A stretch of 64,000 bases of DNA from Candidatus Saccharimonadota bacterium. GTDB lineage: Bacteria > Patescibacteriota > Saccharimonadia > Saccharimonadales > Saccharimonadaceae. The notes beneath the pieces are model-generated. The model was not told where the DNA came from. It saw only the letters and a list, made by a program, of their open reading frames with translations, and did not search any database. This document shows positions 35,001 through 42,681 of this stretch, one piece after another. A program made the translations under genes and the position numbers. The stretch is taken from the NCBI GenBank assembly GCA_017536895.1, contig JAFWCN010000006.1, forward strand, positions 57,389 to 121,388, in the 5' to 3' direction. Within the stretch, counting starts at the first letter, position 1; the number at the start of each line of letters is the position of its first letter.

Positions 35001-35209
35001 TCGGTGTGGGACTATCATATCTTCTGATTATTCCGATTAACTTTGTACTGCATTTATTTACTGGCGATATACCACTCAATGCGGCGCTTGACCCGAGGAC
35101 GGCAATTATCTTGATTGTTTTGTCGGTGGTTTTGACCTTGATCGCTGGTATTATTCCGTCGCGGTCAGCGTCGAAGAAGGACCCGGTGGAAGCATTGCGA
35201 AGTGAATAG
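32069..35209 (+). CDS. MacB-like ABC transporter, ATPase fused to FtsX-type permease
   Basis: This 1046-residue protein has an N-terminal ATPase (about 1-230) with GPSGSGKTTLLN (Walker A), QLSGGQMQRVAIARAL (signature) and LLADEPTGALD (Walker B). A membrane helix follows at about 265. A large extracytoplasmic domain (about 300-880) precedes three C-terminal helices of the FtsX/MacB type (VSYVLIAFVSISLIVSSIMIGVITF, ILRAIGASK motif, and two more). Such transporters couple ATP to work on cell-envelope substrates rather than to transport of a small solute. I chose the ATG at 32069 because the -10 box lies six bases upstream. The extracytoplasmic insert is long for the family. Confidence 0.92.
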   Translation: MLEIRGVTKVYQTGGVKRTVLNKVSINFRESEFAAILGPSGSGKTTLLNIIGGLDKYTSGDLVINEKSTKKFRDKDWDAYRNHRVGFVFQSYNLIPHQTVLHNVRLALTLSGISKRESIQRAKKALKDVGLSEHVDKLPAQLSGGQMQRVAIARALVNDPDILLADEPTGALDSETSIQIMKLLKDISRKKLVVMVTHNPELADEYATRIINLKDGKITNDSNPYDGSKKTDLDLIEAEKKSKKTKMSFITAASLSLSNLLTKKARTVLVAVAGSIGIIGIALISAVSTGFQNYIDKIEEDTLTSYPLALQKETADMTGILLSLTDSADGERVEGKLKENQVLSSTLGTVSNNDLPSFKAYLDAHMDEVGKDIRLMEQEYNVDPLVYTIDATDKVAKMNPSTLFTSLVGESSLLRNYSSMTSVFQQYDKTNLENDTNLLAGRYPEEYNELMVVLSNEGEISDLLTYSLGFHDTDELNKIVSKIMSGENVEITNEPLELSYEDIMSRDLRLVPATETYRYNSKYDVYEDMSKDQDYMRGVYNSSEKLKIVGVSVMNSEMLSAGSGVAYLPSLVTHIIDKASETEIVKKQLANPEVDVFSGVKFGEEDNKYDFKFEDLVSVDEAALSRAFGVNIDQNAISNKTREYIGGISGDITNGVNSVPEVRSVLVNRFKDLAGEMGPILIQKIASGDIPLDPSDPEKTKEAVFQFVDGFVNGKDFSDLESSYGLPADNFKTAFDGLLKIYAFKMIENAMSGFVVDMDEFLNMAEVSGVFDALSTGVSNLSTQKQVVNKVSGLTSYLTSSFANSFHVDQSAIVGAFRLNFSEEELSRVVTAMFTKKKTTLATNLSALGYQDLDDPTQLSFYFWSFDGKTRFLEFLDSYNDAMRDIDDGEKVIEYTDTTGVLMGSVKTIVDAVSYVLIAFVSISLIVSSIMIGVITFISVYERTKEIGILRAIGASKHNISSIFNAETFIIGLLSGLFGVGLSYLLIIPINFVLHLFTGDIPLNAALDPRTAIILIVLSVVLTLIAGIIPSRSASKKDPVEALRSE

Positions 35210-35234
35210 ACTTGTGGTATAATTATTAATACAC

Positions 35235-35309
35235 TGGGGATTCGCCAAGTGGTAAGGCACCGGGTTCTGGTCCCGGCATTCGGGGGTTCGAATCCCTCAT
35301 CCCCAGCCA
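35235..35309 (+). tRNA. tRNA-Gln (anticodon CTG)
   Basis: The acceptor TGGGGAT pairs with ATCCCCA. The anticodon arm is CCGGG-TTCTGGT-CCCGG, giving anticodon CTG (Gln). The T-arm is CGGGGG-TTCGAAT-CCCT and CCA is encoded. Its 3' end is duplicated at 36880-36898. Confidence 0.97.
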
Positions 35310-35311
35310 TT
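35293..35311 (+). repeat. Direct repeat, left copy (tRNA-Gln 3' end)
   Basis: The 19-base sequence TCCCTCATCCCCAGCCATT at the end of tRNA-Gln recurs exactly at 36880-36898. The interval between the copies is 1568 bases and contains an IS3-type transposase gene. A tRNA 3' end duplicated in the same orientation is the usual signature of site-specific integration. Confidence 0.7.
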
Positions 35312-35410
35312 TGATACCCCCATACCTATCCGAACCCCTGACTACAATTTAATTGATTGAATGTATTGGAGTTTAATGACGAAAATACGAATAATTAGAT
35401 CAAAAAAACT

Positions 35411-35443
35411 AAAAAAGTTGGGACGAGAACCCCCGACTTTTTT
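35411..35443. terminator. Bidirectional terminator
   Basis: AAAAAAGTTGGG pairs with CCCCCGACTTTTTT across a short loop, with T-tracts on both strands. It can end both the tRNA-Gln transcript and the IS transposase transcript. Confidence 0.65.
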
Positions 35444-35481
35444 GATTCTATCTCTGTTAATTACTCCAATTACTCCAAAAA

Positions 35482-36606
35482 CTAACTTTGTTGTTTTTCG
35501 ACCTTGTCTGGGGAGTCGTAGTTTAAGTGTTCATGCGGTCTAACTGAATTATACCTTACGATGAATTCGCTGATTCGTCTTTTTAGATCGTTGTATGATT
35601 TCAAGGGAGTATTAAGATAGATGGCTTCTCTCTTCATGATGTTGAAGAATGATTCTGCTACGGCATTGTCGTGAGGAATCCTAGCTCTGGAATAAGAGTG
35701 AGATACTTTTATTTTGCGTAATAGTTTATTGAAACTATAGGACGAATAGCATGCTCCATTATCTGTATGTATTATTAGGGATTTGGGGTTTCCTCGGTTT
35801 TTATATGCGGATATAAAGGCTTTTTTAACGAGCTGTGTACTGTTATTTGTACCGAGCTTCCAACCAACCACTTTTCTAGAATAGATATCAATATAGACGC
35901 ATAGATAGTAAAACTTGTCGTGTACTTTTATAGCACTCGTATCGCTAACCCATACTTGATTAATTTTCGTTACATTAAAATCGCTACTTGCATGAGATGC
36001 TTTAGCTAAACTTCTTGATGCGATAATACGGTCTTTGTTTGATGTGTTCCATCTACTTATTAACCCATTTTCCGCCATCAACCGTCTGACATATGTATAA
36101 GTTACAGGCTTGCCTTGCTTTTTCATGATGGCTGCAATCTTTTTGGCCCCATAAATATGCCCGCTCTTCTCGTATATTTCTGATATTATCGCGGAGTACT
36201 CAGCTTCTCTCAACTTAAACCAAGCGTTCTCGTTCTTATTACGATTCTTATGATTGAGGTATGTACCGCGAGAAACATCAAGAGCTTCACATTGAACGTG
36301 TAGGCTTTCTTTCCCATATTCATCATCAATTATTGCAAGACGTTCTTGTAATGGTATTTTTGCTACAACCGTTCTCTTTAAGAAACTATTCTCTTCCTCT
36401 ATTTTTTTCGTATGACTCATCATCCTACTTAACCCCTTGATTGACGAACGGGGTCTATTCAACACTATTTCTTTTGGATACTTACTAATCCAATAGAATA
36501 GGGTGCTCTGTGGGATGTGATACTCTTCAGAAAGTTTTACCGGCGAAACGCCTGAATAATACAACTCTAGTATTAATTCTTTATTCTTATGTTTTGTTTT
36601 ACTCAT
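35482..36606 (-). CDS. IS3-family transposase (single reading frame)
   Basis: This 374-residue protein joins an N-terminal HTH (about 5-45, ELILELYYSGVSPVKLSEEYHIPQSTLFYWISKY) with a rve DDE integrase domain. The catalytic residues appear in WVSDTSAI, HTDNGACYSS and NAVAESFFNIMKRE. An HTH_21-like segment (SGHIYGAKKIAAIMKK) lies between them. IS3 elements usually split these functions over two frames joined by frameshifting, whereas here both are in one frame. I did not find clear terminal inverted repeats. It is the only gene between the duplicated tRNA-Gln ends. Confidence 0.88.
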   Translation of the reverse strand: MSKTKHKNKELILELYYSGVSPVKLSEEYHIPQSTLFYWISKYPKEIVLNRPRSSIKGLSRMMSHTKKIEEENSFLKRTVVAKIPLQERLAIIDDEYGKESLHVQCEALDVSRGTYLNHKNRNKNENAWFKLREAEYSAIISEIYEKSGHIYGAKKIAAIMKKQGKPVTYTYVRRLMAENGLISRWNTSNKDRIIASRSLAKASHASSDFNVTKINQVWVSDTSAIKVHDKFYYLCVYIDIYSRKVVGWKLGTNNSTQLVKKAFISAYKNRGNPKSLIIHTDNGACYSSYSFNKLLRKIKVSHSYSRARIPHDNAVAESFFNIMKREAIYLNTPLKSYNDLKRRISEFIVRYNSVRPHEHLNYDSPDKVEKQQS

Positions 36607-36879
36607 ACATTATATTATAAAGGCTTTGCTATCAAAAAAGAACGTATAGATAGCATGAAACGGCTTGCTCCAAGGTGCACCGAGAATAGAACACTGAGGT
36701 TGATTGTATTAGAAAATGAAACGGCTTCAGGGGACTCTCCCTTATGGAATACCTTGGCAAAATTTGAGGAATAAAAATGAAGTGCTTGCACTTCTATTTT
36801 TATGACGAGGAATTTTGGCGTTTTCGAGCGAAGCGAGAAAACTACTCGGCGAAGCCGAGTGGGGATGGGGGATATCCTT

Positions 36880-36898
36880 TCCCTCATCCCCAGCCATT
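36880..36898 (+). repeat. Direct repeat, right copy (tRNA-Gln 3' end)
   Basis: Exact 19-base copy of 35293-35311. It is preceded by GGGGATG that can pair with CATCCCC inside the repeat. Confidence 0.7.
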
Positions 36899-36936
36899 AA
36901 ACTGCAAGAACTGGAGGGCCACTCCAGGCTAAAAAC

Positions 36937-36959
36937 TCCCCGTCTTATAGGGGATTTTT
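36937..36959. terminator. Terminator after tRNA-Gln repeat region
   Basis: CCCC pairs with GGGG across GTCTTATA, followed by ATTTTT. The stem is short, so this is a moderate call. Confidence 0.5.
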
Positions 36960-37018
36960 GATTATATAGTGGATTGCGACCCAAAAGCGATTAAGGAGAA
37001 AAGTTTTTCGTTTTTAAC

Positions 37019-40000
37019 TTAAGAAGCCCTGACGCAACGGACTGTAAGACCAAGATCCCTACTGCTCGGATCAATTATCCAGTCCTCATCTTCATAATAT
37101 AGGCCATATTGAGCGCCAGCGCTGCTCGCCGTAGCCCCCCACCAGAAACCAAGAACGCCTTCTTCCCATAAGGAACCGTCAGTATAATATCCGGCTAGAT
37201 TATTTGTTCCTGTAAAATGAGAATCTTCTTGAGGGAGAGCACCTAGTTGAGCCTGAGTCGGGAGTTTCCAACCAGCAGGGCAGACACTTCTGGTAATGTT
37301 TTGTTGGGATGTGTTGTTGCATAATTCGTTAGCACTAGCGGCACAAGCATTATAGTATGTGCCGTGTCCTGCAGTCTCTCCTGAGCCAATACGAGCCTCA
37401 GTATAGGAATCGCCTAAACCAAGACTACTATAAGTCAAGGTAATGTTTGAAGTAACGTCAGATTCACCTACCTTAAGCTCTGCACTTTGAAAACGGAGAT
37501 TTTGAGTCATCCAGCAGGTTCCGGCAATAGTAGCAGTAGTATAAGTATTGCCGTCACGACCGTCTGTTAGGGTTTTATCGCAACCGGACGAGACGTTCTG
37601 CATACAGGTGGATGAGTCAGTACAATGCACGTTAATTGGCTCCGGGTTGACTATCCATGGATCTGCTGCGGTTCCTGTGCCGCTAACAGGTATAATCCCA
37701 GGGACAAGGGAAATAGATGGGCGCACTCCACTAGCAGTAGACATAATAGCACCACGGAGGTAGCCGCCCGGATATAAATAGAACTCACTAACATCGCCAC
37801 TAGAGCTACGGCCGCTAGGAGAAAGTAACCAGAAGTATGTACCAGAACGCAAATAAGAGTTGGCATGGTAAGGTGTGCTAGATGAAGCATATCCTGACCC
37901 AGCGAAGGCGGCTTCGTCGGCCGTGAGTGGAGCGGATGGGACTCCTAGCCCATTTGAAGTAGTGAGAAGGTCTTCGCCTGTCTCATTGGGGCAGCCAAGG
38001 GTTGGTTTAGAGCTTGTAGTCCTATTGCGAAGATAGGCACCAAAGTATACTGTTTTAGAAGTGCTATATGGAATGTTGCTAGTGGTTTTTGCGTCAATAT
38101 TGGTGCTAGAATATGTAGTTCTATCATTGCACCACCCAGCGCTTGCCTCCAATTTGTTAGTCCATGCGGTCATATTGTTGTTGTACCAAGATTCTAGTTT
38201 GGTCCTTAGATTGGACTTAGCGCCATTGACGAAGAGATTGGAGTTGGCAATTGAGCTAGTATCAGTTTGGTGACTAGCAGTACTACTAAAACTGTAGCCT
38301 ACATAAATGATACGACCGTTAGTATCATAGTTATCAGTAGAGCTAGAGGAGCGGCGATTAAAGTAGACAGAGGAGATTGCATCAACGCTAGTACCTGTCT
38401 TAGCGCAGGTAGAACCATCCCATTTCCCTTGATATATCATTTTTACACCACCGGAGCCAGTGGTTCTAACAATGCGCCAACAAGTATCTGATGTAGTAAG
38501 GTTAGACTTATCAGATGCAGATGAGAGGACAACTGTGTTAGGCCAGGCTGCGTTATCACCATCAGAGCCACGTGTTCCTACCGTATTATCCAGAATGCCA
38601 CGGTAGTAATAAATTTTGTTATCGTTGGAGGCGTCGGAAGAGAGGCCAAAGATGGAGCCGTTGTATTCATAGACGCCAGAGTTACTAGTATTAATGGCAG
38701 CGCGGAGCTCGTCGAGGGTTTGAGGGGCTTTGCTTTGGGCAGCCACAAGGTCGTAGAGCGTTTGTTCGCTAGGAGTATCCGTTTTTTTGATACATCTTAT
38801 GGAGCGTCCATAACGACGATAACTGTAGCTAGCCGGATCGACATTATCTGTGTTTAAGACTAGGTAGGACATACTGGTATCATCATAGCGTGTAGAAGAC
38901 CAATATCTTCCCTGAACTCCTTGATTCTGAGGCGAATTGATAAAGTATCCTGCCCTAGAGAAAGCAGCACCACTATTAATGATTGAATTATTCATTTTAG
39001 CGGGAGTGTTATAGTGCGTATAAAGATTATTCAATTCACTATTTGTATTTCCTGTAGGAAGTCTCCATCCAGCAGGGCATAAATCGGAGGTAGCATTTTG
39101 GTTGTTAGAATCTGTACAAATAGTGCCAGCCGACGCGGCGCAATAATTGTATAAAGTGCCGTATTTAGTAAGTGATATAGGGTCAGTACCATCTACTGGA
39201 ATTAACTCTGCAGAGGTATATGATGATGAGCCAGTTGTTTTTTCCCAGCTATTAAAGGTAGCAGCACTTACTGTACCTTCAATATTACTATTAGAGCTAT
39301 TTAGATCTGTTGTGAGACTTACTGCTCCAAGATTAAGATTATCTACCGTCCAATACTTATTATCGGCTAGTTTAGCAATAGTATACGGCTGTTCATCACG
39401 TTTATCATATAAAGTAGTGCTATCTCCTACATTTGGCATAAGGGCATCAAGCTGTTCGTCTGTTACATCTTGCATATAAGGCTTTATGCATTCCTCCGCC
39501 ATAGTAAGATAGTAAACGATAGTACCATTCTCATTTGTATTTTGCTCTGGTATCATTTTGTAAGTACCAGGTGCAAGACTACTACTTGCTGCTACACCAT
39601 AGTAGATATTGAAGGAATCGCTAGTACTAGAAGAAGTTCTAATGGTAGCTGGTGTAGAAGTACTGATAGGTACTGGTTTAAAGACACTTGATGCAGTAGG
39701 GACAGTACTACCATCCTGATAGAAGCCCCAAGTATTAGGTGCATTAGACAGGGCAGTAGTACCATCAGAAGGATTGAAGTAGGTATCAGTTGCATTATTA
39801 GAACTACTACCATTTAGATATAGTTTATTATCATTTACTGATGTAGTGGTAGTGAGATTATAACCAGCAGGGCAGGTGGTAGTTACTGTTACTGCATCTA
39901 CACTAATACTGGTATTGACATTAGAAGCATCTGGCAAGATATCTATGCTTTGAGCTCCTGATGAAGTCATGGAGATAGTGTATTCTGCATAGGCTGAGCC

Positions 40001-40225
40001 ATTGAGGCCGAAGAGGTTAGTGGCTCCAGTAAACAAAGAGAGGGATAAAGACAGTAAAGTAATAAGGATAGAGCCTGTGATAAAGGCCGAGTTTCTCCGT
40101 TTAAAAATAAGCGATATTGTAGTGCTGGTTTGAAGAAGTGTTGAAAAACCGGCGTTAAAATACCGCCTAATTACTGTGCTTAATCTGTTATTCTGAGTTT
40201 CTAGACACTCTTTTCTTTGCTTCAT
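37019..40225 (-). CDS. Large surface protein A: extended signal peptide, two FISUMP domains and a DUF6273-like domain
   Basis: This is a 1068-residue secreted protein. The first 80 residues are an unusual signal: a basic 40-residue leader, a hydrophobic segment (SAFITGSILITLLSLSLSLF) and a cleavage motif AYA. The rest comprises an N-terminal beta domain, a first FISUMP domain (about 245-480; WTVDNLNLG...LCPAGWRLPT...RYWSST...SIRCIKK), a DUF6273-like lectin-type domain (about 490-860; LDNTVGTRG...DTCWRIVRTTGSGGVKMIYQGKWDGS...LSPSGRSS...GVRPSISL) and a second FISUMP domain (about 870-1068; CWMTQNLRF...VCPAGWKLPT...FWWGATASS...VRCVRAS). FISUMP folds resemble C-type lectin or FGE domains, so it is probably a host- or cell-binding adhesin. 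I prefer the ATG at 40225; GTG 40234 is possible. A TATAAA box lies about 20 bases upstream. Confidence 0.85.
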   Translation of the reverse strand: MKQRKECLETQNNRLSTVIRRYFNAGFSTLLQTSTTISLIFKRRNSAFITGSILITLLSLSLSLFTGATNLFGLNGSAYAEYTISMTSSGAQSIDILPDASNVNTSISVDAVTVTTTCPAGYNLTTTTSVNDNKLYLNGSSSNNATDTYFNPSDGTTALSNAPNTWGFYQDGSTVPTASSVFKPVPISTSTPATIRTSSSTSDSFNIYYGVAASSSLAPGTYKMIPEQNTNENGTIVYYLTMAEECIKPYMQDVTDEQLDALMPNVGDSTTLYDKRDEQPYTIAKLADNKYWTVDNLNLGAVSLTTDLNSSNSNIEGTVSAATFNSWEKTTGSSSYTSAELIPVDGTDPISLTKYGTLYNYCAASAGTICTDSNNQNATSDLCPAGWRLPTGNTNSELNNLYTHYNTPAKMNNSIINSGAAFSRAGYFINSPQNQGVQGRYWSSTRYDDTSMSYLVLNTDNVDPASYSYRRYGRSIRCIKKTDTPSEQTLYDLVAAQSKAPQTLDELRAAINTSNSGVYEYNGSIFGLSSDASNDNKIYYYRGILDNTVGTRGSDGDNAAWPNTVVLSSASDKSNLTTSDTCWRIVRTTGSGGVKMIYQGKWDGSTCAKTGTSVDAISSVYFNRRSSSSTDNYDTNGRIIYVGYSFSSTASHQTDTSSIANSNLFVNGAKSNLRTKLESWYNNNMTAWTNKLEASAGWCNDRTTYSSTNIDAKTTSNIPYSTSKTVYFGAYLRNRTTSSKPTLGCPNETGEDLLTTSNGLGVPSAPLTADEAAFAGSGYASSSTPYHANSYLRSGTYFWLLSPSGRSSSGDVSEFYLYPGGYLRGAIMSTASGVRPSISLVPGIIPVSGTGTAADPWIVNPEPINVHCTDSSTCMQNVSSGCDKTLTDGRDGNTYTTATIAGTCWMTQNLRFQSAELKVGESDVTSNITLTYSSLGLGDSYTEARIGSGETAGHGTYYNACAASANELCNNTSQQNITRSVCPAGWKLPTQAQLGALPQEDSHFTGTNNLAGYYTDGSLWEEGVLGFWWGATASSAGAQYGLYYEDEDWIIDPSSRDLGLTVRCVRAS

Positions 40226-40344
40226 GTGCTCCACACACTTTTTAATAAGTTTATACTTAAATTTTATCTTTTTTATGAGGTAAAGTCAAGACTTGAAAAT
40301 AACAAAACAACCGTTAAGGCTGGTATTTATTGTGTCGAATCAAG

Positions 40345-40373
40345 TTGACACAAATATAAATTATTGTTATAAA
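40345..40373 (+). promoter_or_regulatory. Near-consensus sigma-70-type promoter
   Basis: TTGACA (40345-40350) and TATAAA (40368-40373) are separated by exactly 17 bases. It points to the small ORF at 40434. Confidence 0.78.
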
Positions 40374-40433
40374 TGAATAATCACGTACCTTAAGGAGCTG
40401 GCATCTGATAGATTATAAAAGTGGGGTGGAAAA

Positions 40434-40556
40434 ATGAATAGAAGAATCGCTAGATGTTTAAATATCTTGGCATTTTTTATTAGTATTACAATTATAAGAA
40501 GAACAATAATTGATTATTTATTAAATAATATCAGAGCATTCGTCGGTGGACGATAA
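40434..40556 (+). CDS. Candidate 40-residue membrane-active small protein
   Basis: The ORF starts MNRRIARCLNILAFFISITIIRR and has one hydrophobic helix between arginine-rich ends, followed by NNIRAFVGGR. A GGGGTGG motif sits about six bases upstream. It lies behind a near-consensus promoter and before a terminator, which together argue for a real transcript. The basic, single-helix layout resembles type I toxins or small membrane regulators, but nothing confirms that. Confidence 0.5.
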   Translation: MNRRIARCLNILAFFISITIIRRTIIDYLLNNIRAFVGGR

Positions 40557-40576
40557 TTAACCAGCCACAAGTGAAA

Positions 40577-40599
40577 AACCAGCCATAATGGCTGGTTTA
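40577..40599. terminator. Bidirectional terminator
   Basis: AAACCAGCC pairs with GGCTGGTTT across ATAAT. It ends the small ORF transcript and the convergent GGDEF gene. Confidence 0.72.
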
Positions 40600-40610
40600 G
40601 TTTGATAGGG

Positions 40611-41885
40611 TTAGGTGTCTTCTTCCTCTACTAAGATTGGTCTAGAAGGTTTATATAGCACGCCTATTCGCTTGTGGTTTTCGTTTGGTTCAATCTCCCC
40701 CGGATGTTCGATCCGGTATTTTTCTTTGTTTCTGTACATGCGCTGGTCCGCGAGTTCAAGTACTTCTTTTAACGGCATATCATTATAGTCAATAGTGGCC
40801 TCACTCGGATGCGAGTAAAATATTCCGTATCCTTGCGATACACCATTTTCTAGCAGACTGTACTCGCCTTTTTCCATATTGTACTCCCCAATTAATGTTT
40901 CGAGTTTTTCCATTAAGCCTTCTGCCATTGAATAAACATCACAGTTTGGCGTTTCTTCTAATAGTTTCTCGAACACGTTTGGTTTCAATATAATGCAGAA
41001 TTCATCGCCGCCGGTCCGGAAACAGTACGCATATTGTCCGTAGGCTTTGCAGATGATACTAGCAAAGTTTTTTAATACCTGATCTCCGCAAGCATGGCCA
41101 TAAGTATCATTGATTTGTTTGAAATGATTCACATCGATGATAATAATTATCGTCGTATAATCTATCCGTTCAATCAGCCGAGCATAAACATGGCGATTTA
41201 ACATCTTAGTTAACGGGTCGATTCTTAACGTCACGTGCGAATAATAAATCAACAAGAATAGTGTTGATATGGCTATGCATAGAAAATCATAGTTCTTTTT
41301 CGGAAAAAAGAATCTGAGAGCTACACTTGTTACCAATAACATAGTAAAGGAAAATAGAGTAGCCTTCATGATGCTTTGCGTTTTTGTCGAATAAACTACG
41401 ATTCCAATTGCTAGCGTCACTATCATAAATAGTAACAACGCGACGTAAATAGGCATTAGTGGTCCACGACGATACATGTTATTATTGTCGATAATGAAAA
41501 CATGATACCCAGCTATTGCCAATAGCTGCAGTAAAGCATTAATGTTTATAACTAGAACCATCATTTTGCGAATCCGATTCATATTCTTGTCTCCTCTTGA
41601 CACTTTCTTGTTATAAAAGATGTCGAAGACTAAGAATGCAGAAATAGGATTTAGAATCAATTCGATACCCTTCATTATATATAATATAGTGCTTGGTATT
41701 TCATGACCTTCGAGCGCAGCAAACACGCAATCAATAACAATTTCGATTATCAGCACATAAATAAGGCGCTGAAATCTTCCGATTGTTTTAGCAGAGAAAG
41801 TGTCATTTTCGATTAGGTGCAATAAGCACCCCAATAATAGCAATATTGACACCCCTGCTATCACACAATAATTAGCTACTTCCAT
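40611..41885 (-). CDS. Membrane-bound GGDEF diguanylate cyclase
   Basis: This 424-residue protein has an N-terminal membrane domain of about six helices (to about residue 220) and a C-terminal GGDEF domain. The substrate loop DVNHFKQINDTYGHACGDQVL and the active site FRTGGDEF are intact, so it should make cyclic di-GMP from two GTP. No I-site RxxD pattern is obvious. The ribosome binding site is AAGGAGGGG. A c-di-GMP enzyme next to surface-protein genes suggests control of adhesion, which is an inference. Confidence 0.92.
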   Translation of the reverse strand: MEVANYCVIAGVSILLLLGCLLHLIENDTFSAKTIGRFQRLIYVLIIEIVIDCVFAALEGHEIPSTILYIMKGIELILNPISAFLVFDIFYNKKVSRGDKNMNRIRKMMVLVININALLQLLAIAGYHVFIIDNNNMYRRGPLMPIYVALLLFMIVTLAIGIVVYSTKTQSIMKATLFSFTMLLVTSVALRFFFPKKNYDFLCIAISTLFLLIYYSHVTLRIDPLTKMLNRHVYARLIERIDYTTIIIIIDVNHFKQINDTYGHACGDQVLKNFASIICKAYGQYAYCFRTGGDEFCIILKPNVFEKLLEETPNCDVYSMAEGLMEKLETLIGEYNMEKGEYSLLENGVSQGYGIFYSHPSEATIDYNDMPLKEVLELADQRMYRNKEKYRIEHPGEIEPNENHKRIGVLYKPSRPILVEEEDT

Positions 41886-41966
41886 TTTTACCCCTCCTTA
41901 TCAAATTTTTAAAGTGCGTTGACAATTATAACATATTTTTCGTTAACTGTAAATGGGTTTATGGTA

Positions 41967-41997
41967 AAAAATAAGAGGCTTATTTGGCCTCTTATTT
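41967..41997. terminator. Bidirectional terminator
   Basis: AAAATAAGAGGC pairs with GCCTCTTATTTT across TTATTTG; T-tracts are present on both strands. Confidence 0.78.
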
Positions 41998-42013
41998 TGT
42001 CCGATTAGATTAA

Positions 42014-42607
42014 TTATTTGGTGTTTTTGGCTTCTTTGACGCCTTTGACGGTCTCTTCGATAGCCTTTGACAATTCCTTAGCGTCGTTTTTGATCATAAT
42101 CATGTCAACGATGGTAATGACAGAGTGGACCATGATAATGATACCGCCAAGGACTACGAGTGAGATTGATGATGCAAATGGATTGAAGAGGATGATAATA
42201 CCACAAATCAAATCGATGATGCCAAATAGTAGCCACCAGCCCCAGTTTTTGACTTTGCCTCTGACGGTGATAGCAACGCTGATGATGTTGACGCTGGATA
42301 GGATAATCCAAAGACCAAGCGCAATCCCGAAAACAACAGTTAGTACGTTCGGCATGGCAACCAAAACAATACCGGCTATGATAGATAGAAGCCCTGACAT
42401 AATTCCGTAAAACGGAATGTAGACATGGTGAGCCATAAAATCAAGTACAATCAAAGCTACGCCATAAATGATCATAAAGATACCAAAGGCGATGCCCATT
42501 GCTTCAAGTGAGATGCCTGGTATAATTGCCATGACAAGCCCTAGAATAAAGGCTATGACCGACGATATAATAATTGATGTTGTCGTCCTTTTGAAAAGGT
42601 CTTTCAT
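42014..42607 (-). CDS. DUF308/HdeD-like membrane protein
   Basis: This is a 197-residue protein with about six membrane helices arranged as repeated pairs (ALVVLDFM..., GLWIILSSVNIISVA, WWLLFGIIDLICGIIILFNPF). The repeated (GL.I..GI..L..P) pattern fits DUF308/HdeD-type proteins, which are linked to acid stress in enterics; the role here is unknown. The C-terminus is a short charged tail (KELSKAIEETVKGVKEAKNTK). It has a GGAG ribosome binding site. Confidence 0.87.
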   Translation of the reverse strand: MKDLFKRTTTSIIISSVIAFILGLVMAIIPGISLEAMGIAFGIFMIIYGVALIVLDFMAHHVYIPFYGIMSGLLSIIAGIVLVAMPNVLTVVFGIALGLWIILSSVNIISVAITVRGKVKNWGWWLLFGIIDLICGIIILFNPFASSISLVVLGGIIIMVHSVITIVDMIMIKNDAKELSKAIEETVKGVKEAKNTK

Positions 42608-42668
42608 ATTATATATTCTCCTTTATTATATATAGTTACATTATACCATATTGCACAAGCGTTTGTGC

Positions 42669-42674
42669 TATAAT
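42669..42674 (+). promoter_or_regulatory. -10 box of leaderless PlsC-like gene
   Basis: TGCTATAAT overlaps the upstream ATG at 42673, so that ATG cannot be the start. The ATG at 42682 lies seven bases downstream of the box and is the likely leaderless start. Confidence 0.65.
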
Positions 42675-42681
42675 GATTATT

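Larger units (their letters stand above)
36607..37018. other. Intergenic region with hairpins and right tRNA-Gln repeat
   Basis: No convincing gene is seen in these 412 bases. A 39-codon frame at 36655-36774 precedes a hairpin, but it has no ribosome binding site. Inverted repeats include the GAAGTGC-TT-GCACTTC pair with flanking A and T tracts (36770-36812), a perfect CTCGGC-GAA-GCCGAG hairpin near 36846-36860, the tRNA-Gln 3' repeat at 36880-36898, and a terminator at 36937-36959. Confidence 0.5.
40226..40610 (+). other. Intergenic region with plus-strand promoter and small ORF
   Basis: About 385 bases lie between two minus-strand genes. They hold the minus-strand promoter of surface protein A, then a plus-strand promoter at 40345-40373, a 40-codon ORF at 40434-40556 and a hairpin terminator at 40577-40599. 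These are listed separately. Confidence 0.6.

Noticed and set aside
36655..36774. Thirty-nine-codon plus-strand frame after the transposase
   Set aside because: There is no ribosome binding site and the sequence looks like no known small protein. It may be chance between hairpins.
39147..39479. Long plus-strand frames opposite the surface-protein genes
   Set aside because: They are shadows. Low-complexity Ser/Thr coding on the minus strand leaves few stops on the other strand; the real genes have domain signatures and codon-consistent frames.
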